From contig NZ_JAGEPF010000036.1 in assembly GCF_017573465.1 (NCBI RefSeq), positions 1 through 64,000 of the forward strand: a stretch of DNA of 64,000 nt, written 5' to 3'. The translations under genes and the position numbers were made by a program. Each line of letters starts with the position of its first letter. Position 1 is the stretch's first letter. Below are positions 33,339 to 41,226 of this stretch, in pieces. This DNA comes from Actinomadura violacea. Its GTDB lineage: Bacteria; Actinomycetota; Actinomycetes; Streptosporangiales; Streptosporangiaceae. Under the pieces are notes generated by a model. The model was not told the origin of the DNA. It searched no databases and worked only from the letters and a program-made list of their open reading frames with translations.

Positions 33339-34415
33339 ATGAACACGGTCGAGGTCAAGGGCCTGGTGAAGACGTTCGACGGGCATGTGCGGGCGCGGCG
33401 GCGCCGGCGCGGGGACGCGGTGCGGGCGCTGGACGGGGTGGACCTCGCGGCGGAGCCCGGCGAGTACCTGGTGCTGCTCGGGCCGTCGGGGTGCGGGAAG
33501 ACGACGCTGCTGCGCACGATCGCGGGCCTGGAGCAGCCGACGGAGGGCGAGGTGCTGATCGGCGGGAACGTGGTGAACGGGCTGCCGCCGCGGGTCCGGC
33601 AGATCGCGATGGTGTTCCAGTCGTACGCCCTGTACCCGCACAAGACGGTGCGGGACAACATCGTCTTCCCGCTGCGGGCCGAGCGGATGGACAAGGCGGA
33701 GCGGGCGGAGAAGGCGCGCTGGGCGGCGGAGCTGCTGGAGATCGAGCCGCTGCTGCGCCGCAAGCCGCGGCAGCTGTCGGGCGGTGAGCGGCAGCGGGTC
33801 GCGCTGGCGCGGGCGCTGGTCCGGGACCCGGCGGTGTTCCTGTTGGACGAGCCGCTGTCGAACCTGGACGCGAAGATGCGGGCGACGGCGCGCGACGAGC
33901 TGAAGCGGTTCCAGGAGCGGGTCGGCACGACGACGATCTACGTGACGCACGACCAGGCCGAGGCGATGGGCCTCGGCGACCGGATCGCGGTGCTGGAGCA
34001 CGGCCGGGTGCGGCAGGCCGGGACGCCGCAGGAGGTGTACGACGACCCGGCCGACACGTTCGTCGCGACGTTCATCGGGTCGCCGCCGATGAACCTGGTG
34101 AAGCGCGGTGACCGGCTGGTCGGTTTCCGGCCGGAGCACCTGCTGCCCGCGGAGGTCGTCCCGGCGGGCCGGCGGGTGACGATGCCGCTGAGCGTCGAGC
34201 GGATGGAGTACCTGTCCGGCGACCGGCACGTGTACGGGACGGTGACGGGCCTCGGCGAGGACACCCGGGTGATCGCTCGGCTGCCCGCGACGGTGGTCAC
34301 GCCGATCGCGGCGGGCGAGACGCACGCGTTCGCGGTGGAGGCGGAGCGGCTGCGGTTCTTCGACGCGGCGGAGGGCGTGCGGGCGGAGCCGGAGACGATC
34401 GGGGGCGCGCGGTGA
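33339..34415 (+). CDS. ABC importer ATPase (MalK/UgpC-like)
   Basis: The 358-residue ATPase has Walker A GPSGCGKTT near 50, signature LSGGERQRVAL near 148, Walker B VFLLDEPLSNLDAKM near 168, and a C-terminal TOBE-type regulatory domain at about 250-340. Residues 12-25 carry an Arg-rich insertion (RARRRRRGDAVR) rarely seen in this family. Streptomycetes often share one ATPase (MsiK) among sugar importers, but here the ATPase is encoded inside its own operon. GTG of the first permease overlaps its stop by 4 bases. Substrate class follows from the permeases; identity is unknown. Confidence 0.92.
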   Translation: MNTVEVKGLVKTFDGHVRARRRRRGDAVRALDGVDLAAEPGEYLVLLGPSGCGKTTLLRTIAGLEQPTEGEVLIGGNVVNGLPPRVRQIAMVFQSYALYPHKTVRDNIVFPLRAERMDKAERAEKARWAAELLEIEPLLRRKPRQLSGGERQRVALARALVRDPAVFLLDEPLSNLDAKMRATARDELKRFQERVGTTTIYVTHDQAEAMGLGDRIAVLEHGRVRQAGTPQEVYDDPADTFVATFIGSPPMNLVKRGDRLVGFRPEHLLPAEVVPAGRRVTMPLSVERMEYLSGDRHVYGTVTGLGEDTRVIARLPATVVTPIAAGETHAFAVEAERLRFFDAAEGVRAEPETIGGAR

Positions 34416-35335
34416 CGGCCGCGCCCGCCGTCCGGCGCCGGGCGCGGACCCGGGCGGGCCTCGCCGACCGGGACGGGTTCCTGGCGTGGGCGCTGCTGCT
34501 GCCGTCGGTCGTCTACATCGTCGCGCTGGTCGGCGTGCCGTTCCTGCTGGCCGTCGCGTTCGCGTTCTCCGACGTGACGACCGGCGACCCGTCGTTCGAT
34601 TTCGTCGGGTTCCGCAACTTCACCGAGATCTTCCACGACGGGGTGTTCTGGCGGGCGCTGGTGAACACCCTGGTGTTCACCGGGGCCAGCATGGTGCTGA
34701 TCGTGGTGTTCGGGAAGATCCTCGCGAACGTCCTGGTCGCCGACTTCCACGGCAAGTGGTTCGTCCGGTTCCTGGTGCTGCTGCCGTGGACGACGCCGGT
34801 CGCGCTGTCGACGATCTCGTGGCTGTGGTTCCTGGACTCGATCTACTCCCCCGTCGACTGGGTGCTCCGGCACGCGGGGCTGATCAGCGGGAACGTGGTG
34901 TGGCTCGGCCGGCCGTGGACGGCGATGGGCTCGGTGGTCGCGGTGCAGGCGTGGCGGCTGACCCCGCTCGCCGCGGTGATCATGATGGCGGGGCTGGTGG
35001 CGATCCCGCGCGACATCGACGAGGCGGCCCGGATCGACGGCGCCGGGTTCTGGCGGCGGATGTTCGAGGTGACGATCCCGCTGACGCTGCCGGTGATCGC
35101 GGTCGCCGGGCTGTTCGGCGCGATCATGACGTTCACCGACATGACCGTCCCGTACGTGCTGACGCGCGGCGGGCCGACGCACTCCACGGACGTGCTGGCG
35201 TCGTGGGCGTACTTCCGGGGCATCGAGGGCGGCGACGTCGGGCAGGGCGCGGCGATCGCGCTGTTCCTGTTCCCGCTGCTGCTCGCGGGCGCGGTCGCGA
35301 TCCTGCGCGCCGTCCGAAGGCTGGAGCCGCAGTGA
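34412..35335 (+). CDS. ABC sugar importer permease 1 (CUT1-type)
   Basis: The 307-residue permease has six predicted membrane helices. The EAA loop reads EAARIDGAGFWRRMFEVTIP near 207, contacting the ATPase, followed by LTLPVIAVAGLFGAIMTFTD. The N-terminus begins with an Arg-rich stretch before the first helix (FLAWALLLPSVVYIVALVGV). Together with permease 2 it forms the transmembrane channel. It starts and ends in 4-base overlaps with its neighbours, consistent with strict co-translation. The PWTTPVALSTISWLWFLDS segment resembles maltose- and glycerol-phosphate-type permeases. Confidence 0.92.
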   Translation: MTAAPAVRRRARTRAGLADRDGFLAWALLLPSVVYIVALVGVPFLLAVAFAFSDVTTGDPSFDFVGFRNFTEIFHDGVFWRALVNTLVFTGASMVLIVVFGKILANVLVADFHGKWFVRFLVLLPWTTPVALSTISWLWFLDSIYSPVDWVLRHAGLISGNVVWLGRPWTAMGSVVAVQAWRLTPLAAVIMMAGLVAIPRDIDEAARIDGAGFWRRMFEVTIPLTLPVIAVAGLFGAIMTFTDMTVPYVLTRGGPTHSTDVLASWAYFRGIEGGDVGQGAAIALFLFPLLLAGAVAILRAVRRLEPQ

Positions 35336-36237
35336 CCGCCGCGGCGGGGCCCGCGCGGCGGGGCGCCCGGGAGGTCGAGCGGCTGCGGCGGCACTATGCG
35401 CTGCGGCACGTGGCGGCGCGGTGCGGCGTGTACGGGGCGGCGGTCCTGGCGGCGCTGGTGTGCGCGCTGCCGTTCCTGTGGAGCCTCGTCAGCGCGTTCA
35501 AGCAGAACCAGGACCTGTACGACCCGGACAGCAATCCGTTCTTCTTCAACAAGCCGGCGACGCCCGACCATGTGACGTTCCTGTTCACCGACACCCCGTT
35601 CCTGACGTTCGTGGCGAACACGCTGATCGTCGGGGCGCTCGTCGTGGTGATCACGCTGCTGCTCGCGCTGCCCGCCGCGTACTCGCTGGCGCGGCTGGAC
35701 CGGCCGTGGGGCACCCCGATGGGCATCGGGATCTTCATGGTCTACCTGGTGCCGCCGTCGCTGCTGTTCCTGTCGCTGACCCGTGTCGTGGTGTGGCTGC
35801 ACCTGGAGGACAGCCTCTGGTCGATGATCGTCGTGTATCCGACGATCACCGTGCCGGTGTCGGTGTGGCTGCTGATCGGGTTCCTGCGGGCCGTCCCGAA
35901 GGACGTCGAGGAGCAGGCGATGGTGGACGGCTACAGCAGGCTCGGCGCGTTCCTGCGCGCCGTGCTGCCGCTGGTGTTCCCCGGGATCGTCGCGGTAGTG
36001 GTGTTCAGCTTCACGCTCACGGCCAGCGAGTTCGTGTACGCGCTGGCGTTCGTGTCGGCGAGCCCGCAGATGGTCGTCAGCACCGGCGTCCCGACGCAGC
36101 TGGTGCGCGGGGACGTGTTCTTCTGGCAGTCGCTGCAGGCCGCCACGGTGATCACCGCGGTGCCGATCGCGTTCCTGTTCAACCTGTTCCTGGACCGGTT
36201 CGTCACCGGGTTCACCATGGGCGCCGTCAAGACCTGA
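35332..36237 (+). CDS. ABC sugar importer permease 2 (CUT1-type)
   Basis: The 301-residue permease starts at GTG 35332 (overlap GTGA with permease 1). It has six predicted membrane helices; the EAA-type loop is EEQAMVDGYSRLGAFLRAVL near 200. A large periplasmic segment at about 55-85 (FKQNQDLYDPDSNPFFFNKP) is seen in maltose-type permease G proteins. The C-terminus, PTQLVRGDVFFWQSLQAATV, is typical. It is the last gene of the importer; 51 bases separate it from the YbhB gene. No hydrolase is in the operon, so the imported sugar must be processed elsewhere. Confidence 0.92.
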   Translation: MTAAAGPARRGAREVERLRRHYALRHVAARCGVYGAAVLAALVCALPFLWSLVSAFKQNQDLYDPDSNPFFFNKPATPDHVTFLFTDTPFLTFVANTLIVGALVVVITLLLALPAAYSLARLDRPWGTPMGIGIFMVYLVPPSLLFLSLTRVVVWLHLEDSLWSMIVVYPTITVPVSVWLLIGFLRAVPKDVEEQAMVDGYSRLGAFLRAVLPLVFPGIVAVVVFSFTLTASEFVYALAFVSASPQMVVSTGVPTQLVRGDVFFWQSLQAATVITAVPIAFLFNLFLDRFVTGFTMGAVKT

Positions 36238-36288
36238 CCCGCCTGATAGAGATGGAGTGACAACTGATCCTTTGACGAGGAGGTCGCC

Positions 36289-36810
36289 ATGGCCGGCCGG
36301 GCACCACTTCCGCACGAGCACCTGCCCGAGGTGCCGTCGTTCACCGTGACCAGCGACGACGTCACCGACGGCGAGCGGTTCGGCGACAAGCACGTCTACA
36401 ACGGCTGGGGATTCGACGGCGCGAACCTGTCGCCGCACCTGAGCTGGTCGGGTTTCCCGGCGGAGACCAGGAGCTTCGCCGTGACCTGCTACGACCCCGA
36501 CGCCCCCACCGGCAGCGGATTCTGGCACTGGACGCTGTTCGACATCCCGGCGGACGTCACCGAGCTGCCGGCGGGCGCGGGCACCGCCGACTCCAAGATC
36601 GGGATCCACGCCCGCAACGACTTCGGCAGCAAGGACTTCGGCGGCGCCGCGCCGCCGCCCGGCGACCCGCACCGGTACGTGTTCACGGTGCACGCGCTGG
36701 ACGTGGAGTCGCTCGGGATCGACTCCGACGTCTCCCCGGCCGTCGCGGGCTTCAACATCACCGCGCACACGCTGGCCCGCGCCACGGTCGTCCCCGAGTT
36801 CGGCATCTGA
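36289..36810 (+). CDS. YbhB/YbcL family (PEBP-like) protein
   Basis: The 173-residue protein has the phosphatidylethanolamine-binding fold: LSPHLSWSGFPAETRSFAVT, CYDPDAPTGSGFWHWTLFDIP and DPHRYVFTVHALD. These hold the Asp-Pro-Asp and His-containing ligand pocket. The family is related to eukaryotic Raf kinase inhibitor protein, but bacterial roles are not established. No signal peptide is present. ATG 36289 follows the strong ribosome site GAGGAGG with 5 bases spacing. It may be read through from the importer operon. Confidence 0.88.
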   Translation: MAGRAPLPHEHLPEVPSFTVTSDDVTDGERFGDKHVYNGWGFDGANLSPHLSWSGFPAETRSFAVTCYDPDAPTGSGFWHWTLFDIPADVTELPAGAGTADSKIGIHARNDFGSKDFGGAAPPPGDPHRYVFTVHALDVESLGIDSDVSPAVAGFNITAHTLARATVVPEFGI

Positions 36811-36864
36811 CGCCGCCGCGCCGGTCCGCCCCGTGCGGCCGTCCCGGCGATCACCGGGGCGGCC

Positions 36865-37839
36865 TCACGAGGCGCCGACCAGCACGTCCCCCACGGCCGT
36901 CCGCCGGTACAGCACGGACCTGCCGCTGCGCTCGCGGGTGACGAGCCCGGACGCGCGCAGCACCGCGAGGTGGTCGCCGACGCCGCCGAGGCTCAGCCGC
37001 AGCCGGGCGCCGAGCCAGGTCGTCGTGGCGGGCTCGGCCAGGGCGCGCAGCAGGTCGGCGCGGGTGCGGCCGAGCAGCCGGGCGAGCGCGTCGTCCTCGC
37101 GCGGCTCCCGGCCCTCCCACAGCGCCGCCACTCCCCTGGCCCGGTACATCAGCGTGTACGGCCAGGCCCGCTCCAGCGCGACGCCCAGCTCGGAGAACAC
37201 GGTCGGGACGAACATCAGCCCGGCGCCGTCCAGCCGGTACGCGCCCTCATCCGGGATGTCGACCTCGATCGCGCCGCCGCGCCACCGGACCTGCCGGGAC
37301 AGGCCGTCGAGGGCCTCCGCCCAGCCGTAGGCGGCGAGCCGTCCGGCGCGGTGCACGATGTCCTGCTCCAGGATCGAGCGCAGCACCGGCCAGTCCGGCT
37401 CGACGAGGGTGCCCCACGCGGCCTCCAGCGCGTCGCTGAGGCGCCGCACGACGTCGGGGGCGTCCAGGACATCCCGGACGTCTTCCTCGGGCGCTGGGAG
37501 GCCGTCGAGGTTGCGTGCGATCTCCTCGCGGGCCTGTTCGAGGGGTGTGGCGCGGGCGACGGCGAGCTGCTCGGCGACGGTGAGGTTCGGGCGCGCGGGC
37601 GGCGGCTGGATGAAGTCGGCCATGTAGCCGTGGCGGCGCCGCAGGAAGGCCAGCGCCCGGACGGCGGGGTCGGCGGCGATCGCCGCGTACCTGGGGCGCG
37701 CCAGCTCCACCCAGGGGCGGACGGGGCCGGCGGGCGTGCGGCCGGCGGCGAGGCCGATCGCGGTGATCGCCTCGTGCAGCGGCGCGATCCCGAAGCGGCC
37801 GGCCGCGAGGTCGCCCTGCCCCACCTCGATCCGGTACAT
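36865..37839 (-). CDS. DUF5937/ArsR-type winged-helix regulator
   Basis: The 324-residue protein has an N-terminal DUF5937 domain at about 1-240 (MYRIEVGQGDLAAGRFGIAP, WVELARPRYAAIAADPAVRA). A C-terminal ArsR-like winged helix follows at about 250-320 (LARLLGRTRADLLRAL, GGVGDHLAVLRASGLVTRER, GRSVLYRRT). ATG 37839 is chosen because GAGGA precedes it, and it lies inside a perfect inverted repeat. The gene is divergent from an MFS efflux gene. The arrangement suggests that the regulator represses itself and the pump until a ligand binds the large N-terminal domain. The ligand is unknown, but a small toxic compound is likely. Confidence 0.87.
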   Translation of the reverse strand: MYRIEVGQGDLAAGRFGIAPLHEAITAIGLAAGRTPAGPVRPWVELARPRYAAIAADPAVRALAFLRRRHGYMADFIQPPPARPNLTVAEQLAVARATPLEQAREEIARNLDGLPAPEEDVRDVLDAPDVVRRLSDALEAAWGTLVEPDWPVLRSILEQDIVHRAGRLAAYGWAEALDGLSRQVRWRGGAIEVDIPDEGAYRLDGAGLMFVPTVFSELGVALERAWPYTLMYRARGVAALWEGREPREDDALARLLGRTRADLLRALAEPATTTWLGARLRLSLGGVGDHLAVLRASGLVTRERSGRSVLYRRTAVGDVLVGAS

Positions 37840-37861
37840 GTTTCGTTCCTCCCCGAAACAT
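37838..37861. promoter_or_regulatory. Perfect inverted repeat ATGTTTCG-N8-CGAAACAT, probable operator
   Basis: Exact 8-base arms with an 8-base centre cover the start codon and ribosome site of the regulator at 36865-37839 and lie 38 bases before the divergent MFS gene. Binding here would block both genes. The local AT content is far above that of the flanks. Confidence 0.72.
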
Positions 37862-37898
37862 TGTCCCCCGGCGGGGCGCGCGGCGGAGCCTGGTCGCC

Positions 37899-39104
37899 AT
37901 GACGGCACCCTCCGCCTCCGCCGGGCGGGCCGCGTCCGCGCGGTACCGCGACGTCTTCGGCGTCCCCGAGTTCCGCACCCTGTTCGGCCTGCAGACGCTG
38001 CTGGTGGCCGGCGACTCGATCCGGACGATCGCGCTGTCGGTGCAGGCGTTCGAGCAGACCGGGTCCACGCTCGCCGCCGCGCTGGTGTTCTGCGCGGGCA
38101 TGCTCCCGTACGTCGTCGGCGGCGCGCTGCTGCTGTCGCTGGCCGACCGGGTCCCGATGCGGCGGCTGCTCACCGGCTACCACCTGCTGCGCCTCGCGGT
38201 CACGGCCGTGCTGGCGTGCGGCGTCGTCCCGCTCCCGGCGACGATCGCGCTGATCACGCTGCTGGGGCTGTTCGCGCCGGTCGGCGGCGCGACCGTGCAG
38301 GGCCGGCTGCCCGCCCTGCTGCCGGGCGACGGGTTCGTGCTGGGCCGGTCGCTGTTCACGATGACGTCCGCCGGGGCGCAGATCGCCGGGCAGGCGGCCG
38401 GCGGGCTGATGCTGGCGGCGCTGTCCCCGGCGGGGACGCTCTGGCTGGCCGCGGGCAGCGCCGCCGTCGCCGCGGCGCTCGCCCGGTCCGGCCTGCCGGA
38501 CGTGCCGGCGCCGAACCGCGGGGGCTCCGGGGTGGCCCGCGAGACCTGGCGGGTGAACCGGCGCCTGCTCGGCGACCGCACGACGCGCGGCCTGCTGCTG
38601 GCGTTCTGGGTGCCGCTGTCGCTGTCCGTCGGGTCGGAGGGGATGGCGATCCCGTATGCGGGCGAGCTGGGCGATCCGGCGGCGGCGGGGCTGATGCTGT
38701 CGTCGGCCGCGGCCGGGATGTTCGCGGGCAACCTGCTGATCGGCCGCTGGATCCGGCCGGACCTGCGCGACCGGCTGACCTTCCCGCTGGCGCTGCTGAC
38801 GGGCGCGCCGCTGCTGCTGTTCGTCCTGCACCCGCCGCTGCCGGCGGCCTGCGCGCTGATGCTGGCCGGGACGGTGGGGCTCGGCTACGACCTGCCGCTC
38901 CAGCGCCGGCTGGTGGACGCGGCGCCGGAGGAGGTCCGCGGCCAGGCGATCGGGCTGGCGAACACGGGGATCATGACCGGCCAGGCCGCGGCGATCGGCG
39001 GCGCCGGCGCGCTCGGCGGCCTGCTGGCCCCGTCGCAGGTCATCGCCCTGTGCGGGGCCGCCGCCGTGCTGGCCGCGCTCACCCTCCACCGCCACCTGCG
39101 CTGA
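37899..39104 (+). CDS. MFS transporter (drug/metabolite efflux-like)
   Basis: The 401-residue membrane protein has about 11-12 predicted helices and a short cytoplasmic N-terminus (RYRDVFGVPEFRTLFGLQTL). The loop between helices 2 and 3, LADRVPMRRLLTG, matches the MFS motif A region, and a Pro/Gly-rich central loop at about 205-215 links the halves. It resembles actinobacterial MFS proteins annotated as efflux pumps, though substrate and direction cannot be read from sequence. ATG 37899 has GGAG 10 bases upstream. It is divergent from the DUF5937/ArsR regulator with a shared operator, a common arrangement for ligand-inducible efflux. Confidence 0.88.
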   Translation: MTAPSASAGRAASARYRDVFGVPEFRTLFGLQTLLVAGDSIRTIALSVQAFEQTGSTLAAALVFCAGMLPYVVGGALLLSLADRVPMRRLLTGYHLLRLAVTAVLACGVVPLPATIALITLLGLFAPVGGATVQGRLPALLPGDGFVLGRSLFTMTSAGAQIAGQAAGGLMLAALSPAGTLWLAAGSAAVAAALARSGLPDVPAPNRGGSGVARETWRVNRRLLGDRTTRGLLLAFWVPLSLSVGSEGMAIPYAGELGDPAAAGLMLSSAAAGMFAGNLLIGRWIRPDLRDRLTFPLALLTGAPLLLFVLHPPLPAACALMLAGTVGLGYDLPLQRRLVDAAPEEVRGQAIGLANTGIMTGQAAAIGGAGALGGLLAPSQVIALCGAAAVLAALTLHRHLR

Positions 39105-39113
39105 CGGCGCCGG

Positions 39114-39476
39114 CTACGCGGGCGGAGCCTCCGCCTCGCGGCGGCGGGGCCTGCGCGGGGGCCACAGCAGCCAGGTCTGCAGGGCGCCGGACACGGTCGT
39201 CACGGCGTAGAGCATGAAGGTGCCGAGGGCGTCCGGCATGTTCCCGAGATAATCCAGGAGGTACATGCCCACCATCGACAGCGGCGCGGTGATCAGGAGG
39301 AGCCAGATGCCGATGAAGCCCGGGTCGTCGGCGAACAGGTCGTATCCGAGGACGATCGCGGTCGTCACGAGGACGGCGGTGCCGTAAGAAGCGGCCACGG
39401 CGAGCCGCACCCACTCGGCCGGGGTGCGGCCCGGGCGTCCGGGCCGGCCGGCGCGGGCGGTGAAGGAGGAGGACAT
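39114..39476 (-). CDS. SCO4225-like small membrane protein, 120 aa
   Basis: The protein has a Gly/Pro/Arg-rich N-terminus of about 20 residues, then three predicted membrane helices (VRLAVAASYGTAVLVTTAIV, GIWLLLITAPLSMVGMYLL, LGTFMLYAVTTVSGALQTWL) and a basic tail RRPRRREAEA. It is convergent with the MFS gene, with 9 bases between the stops. ATG 39476 follows GAGGA. A 28-bp palindrome at 39506-39533 lies 30 bases upstream of its start, suggesting regulation by a DNA-binding protein encoded elsewhere. Function is unknown; similar small proteins in streptomycetes occur near envelope-stress regulators. Confidence 0.75.
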   Translation of the reverse strand: MSSSFTARAGRPGRPGRTPAEWVRLAVAASYGTAVLVTTAIVLGYDLFADDPGFIGIWLLLITAPLSMVGMYLLDYLGNMPDALGTFMLYAVTTVSGALQTWLLWPPRRPRRREAEAPPA

Positions 39477-39505
39477 GCCGCCATCCTCACCGCGCGCCCC
39501 GGGGA

Positions 39506-39533
39506 GCCGCCTGAGTACGGGTACTCAGGCGGC
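39506..39533. promoter_or_regulatory. 28-bp near-perfect palindrome, 13-base arms GCCGCCTGAGTAC / GTACTCAGGCGGC
   Basis: Two exact 13-base arms flank a GG centre, between the 3' end of the KamA gene and the start of the small membrane protein, both on the minus strand. The core TGAGTAC-GG-GTACTCA has the form of a dimeric response-regulator or LuxR-type operator. It could equally act as the KamA terminator hairpin, but a 2-base loop argues against a simple terminator. Confidence 0.65.
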
Positions 39534-39546
39534 GTCCGGAATCTAC

Positions 39547-40863
39547 CTACTTCTCCCAGGGGAACCGGTCGGCGAAGGCGGGCTTGAGGTCGTCCAGCCA
39601 GGCCGCGTCCGGGTCGTACTTGGCGAAGAAGGGCTTGCCCACCAGGTCCGCGTCACGGCACTGGATGAAGTGCAGGGCGAACACCTTCTCGCCCATCAGG
39701 TCGATGACGCCGTCCACGCACACCTTGCCGGGCGTCGCGGACATCGACGGGCCCCGGACCGTCCGGGAGAGCCCCGAGACGTTGCTGTAGGCGTCCCGGA
39801 AGATCTCGTACGCGCGCGCCAGCGGGACGGCGAAGTAGTCCTGCGGCCCGGTGTCGCGCTCGACGAACATGTAGTACGGGATCAGGCCCATCCGGGTCTG
39901 AGTCCGCCACATGTCCTCCCAGACGGCGGCGTCGTCGTTGATCGTCCTGATGAGCGGGGCCTGGGTGCGGATGACCGCACCGGTGTCGCGGATGCGGCGG
40001 CAGGCCTCGGCGACCATGAGCGGCTCGAGCTCGCGCGGGTGCGAGAAGTGCGCCATGAAGGCGAGGTTCTTGCCGGACTCGACGACCTCCTCGAACAGCC
40101 GGAGCATGTCGTCGGCGTCGGGGTCGGTGACGAACTTCTGCGGCCAGTACGCCAGCGACTTGGTGCCGATCCGGATGGCCTCCAGCTGCTCGAGCTCCAG
40201 CAGCGGCTCGATGTAGCGGCGCAGCACCGGCTCGCCCATGATCATGGCGTCGCCGCCGGTGAACAGGACGTTGGTCACCTCGGGGTGCGCGAGCAGGTAG
40301 TCGCGCAGCGCGGTGGGCTCGTCGCCGGCCATCTTCAGGTCGGGCTCACCGATGAACTGGGCCCAGCGGAAGCAGTACGTGCAGTACGCGTGGCAGGTCT
40401 GCCCCTGCTTGGGGAAGTACAGGACCGTCTCGCCGTACTTGTGCTGCATCCCGGGGATCTTGCCGTCCCCGAAGCTCGGGATGTTGAGCTCCATCTGCCC
40501 CGCGGGGTGCGGGTTCAGTTTCATCCGCACCGCGTGCGCGGCGGCCTCGACCTCGGCCTTGGGGGCCTCCCTGCGCAGCAGGTCGGACAGCCGTGCGACG
40601 TCCTCGGCGGGGAGCATGTCCTCCTGCGGGAAGACGAGCCGGTAGATCGGGTCATCCGGAGCGGCCGACCAGTCGATGAGCTCCTCAATGACGTAGGCGT
40701 TGGTCCGGAAGGGCAGGACCGTCGCGACCGCGCGGGTCGCGAGCCGCTGTTCGGGCGACAGTCCGGCGCGAGCGGTGAGCTCGTCCAGGTGCTTCGCCGT
40801 GAAGGCGCGGAACTTGCGACCTGTGGATCGCACTGCGGGAGCCGCGTCGTTCACCAGTGTCAC
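39547..40863 (-). CDS. KamA family radical SAM aminomutase-like enzyme
   Basis: The 438-residue protein has the radical SAM motif CHAYCTYCFRW (C-x3-C-x2-C) near residue 145, binding a 4Fe-4S cluster. The rest aligns in order with lysine 2,3-aminomutase: TGGDAMIM near 195, IRIGTKSLAYWP near 225, HFSHPREL near 265 and QAPLIRTIND near 290. Known lysine 2,3-aminomutases have a PGGGGK pyridoxal phosphate lysine; here the corresponding place reads SATPGKVCVDG, so the lysine seems kept but the glycine loop is shorter. Substrate may be lysine or another amino acid. No acetyltransferase (ablB) or biosynthetic genes are next to it. GTG start has AAGGAG 9 bases upstream. Confidence 0.85.
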   Translation of the reverse strand: MTLVNDAAPAVRSTGRKFRAFTAKHLDELTARAGLSPEQRLATRAVATVLPFRTNAYVIEELIDWSAAPDDPIYRLVFPQEDMLPAEDVARLSDLLRREAPKAEVEAAAHAVRMKLNPHPAGQMELNIPSFGDGKIPGMQHKYGETVLYFPKQGQTCHAYCTYCFRWAQFIGEPDLKMAGDEPTALRDYLLAHPEVTNVLFTGGDAMIMGEPVLRRYIEPLLELEQLEAIRIGTKSLAYWPQKFVTDPDADDMLRLFEEVVESGKNLAFMAHFSHPRELEPLMVAEACRRIRDTGAVIRTQAPLIRTINDDAAVWEDMWRTQTRMGLIPYYMFVERDTGPQDYFAVPLARAYEIFRDAYSNVSGLSRTVRGPSMSATPGKVCVDGVIDLMGEKVFALHFIQCRDADLVGKPFFAKYDPDAAWLDDLKPAFADRFPWEK

Positions 40864-41226
40864 GTGTTGGTACTCCTTATGTCAGCGGGGAAGCGCGCCC
40901 CTGGCGCGCCGTCACGGACGGTGATCAGCCTGAAGCAGAAGACCCCCGTTCATTCGCTTGGCACCGGTTCGTACCGAATCAGTACCCCCAACAGAGTAGG
41001 GAAAAAGCTGGTCAAGTGCGCACCATCGCGGACGTTCTGGGTCACATTCAACGACTACACCACGTCAGGTCAACGCAGGACCAACGGTGACGGGCGATCC
41101 GTCCCCGCCGCCATCCGCGAACCACGCTTCGGCCAGCGGATACTCCGGAAACCACACCCCAGGTCACACGCTGACACGGTTTCGGAAATACTGGCGGGGG
41201 CGGCACGGACGGGCGAAGGGGCTGGT
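40864..41226. other. Divergent intergenic region between KamA and DUF998 genes
   Basis: 363 bases hold no convincing gene. On the minus strand it contains the KamA leader with a hairpin (40893-40909). A noticeably AT-richer patch at about 40945-41060 (gttcgtaccgaatcagtacc, cagagtagggaaaaagc) probably holds both promoters, and a TTGACC (41008-41013, minus strand) is a -35 candidate. Open frames here have no ribosome site. Confidence 0.5.
40893..40909 (-). promoter_or_regulatory. GC hairpin in KamA mRNA leader (GCGCGCC-N3-GGCGCGC)
   Basis: Exact 7-base arms with a 3-base loop lie about 12 bases upstream of the AAGGAG ribosome site. Such a stable stem may control translation or RNA stability; no riboswitch class is recognised. 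Confidence 0.4.

Noticed and set aside
36851..37120. Short 89-residue minus-strand frame inside the DUF5937/ArsR gene
   Set aside because: Out-of-frame shadow of a well-supported regulator; Arg/Pro-rich and without a start signal.
40857..41090. 77-residue plus-strand frame in the KamA/DUF998 intergenic region
   Set aside because: No ribosome site, no homology recognised, and it overlaps the KamA start and leader.
39424..41226. N-terminal 601 codons of an open frame continuous with the DUF998 gene
   Set aside because: The stretch is antisense to the KamA gene and intergenic DNA. The real start is GTG 41227 with its own ribosome site.
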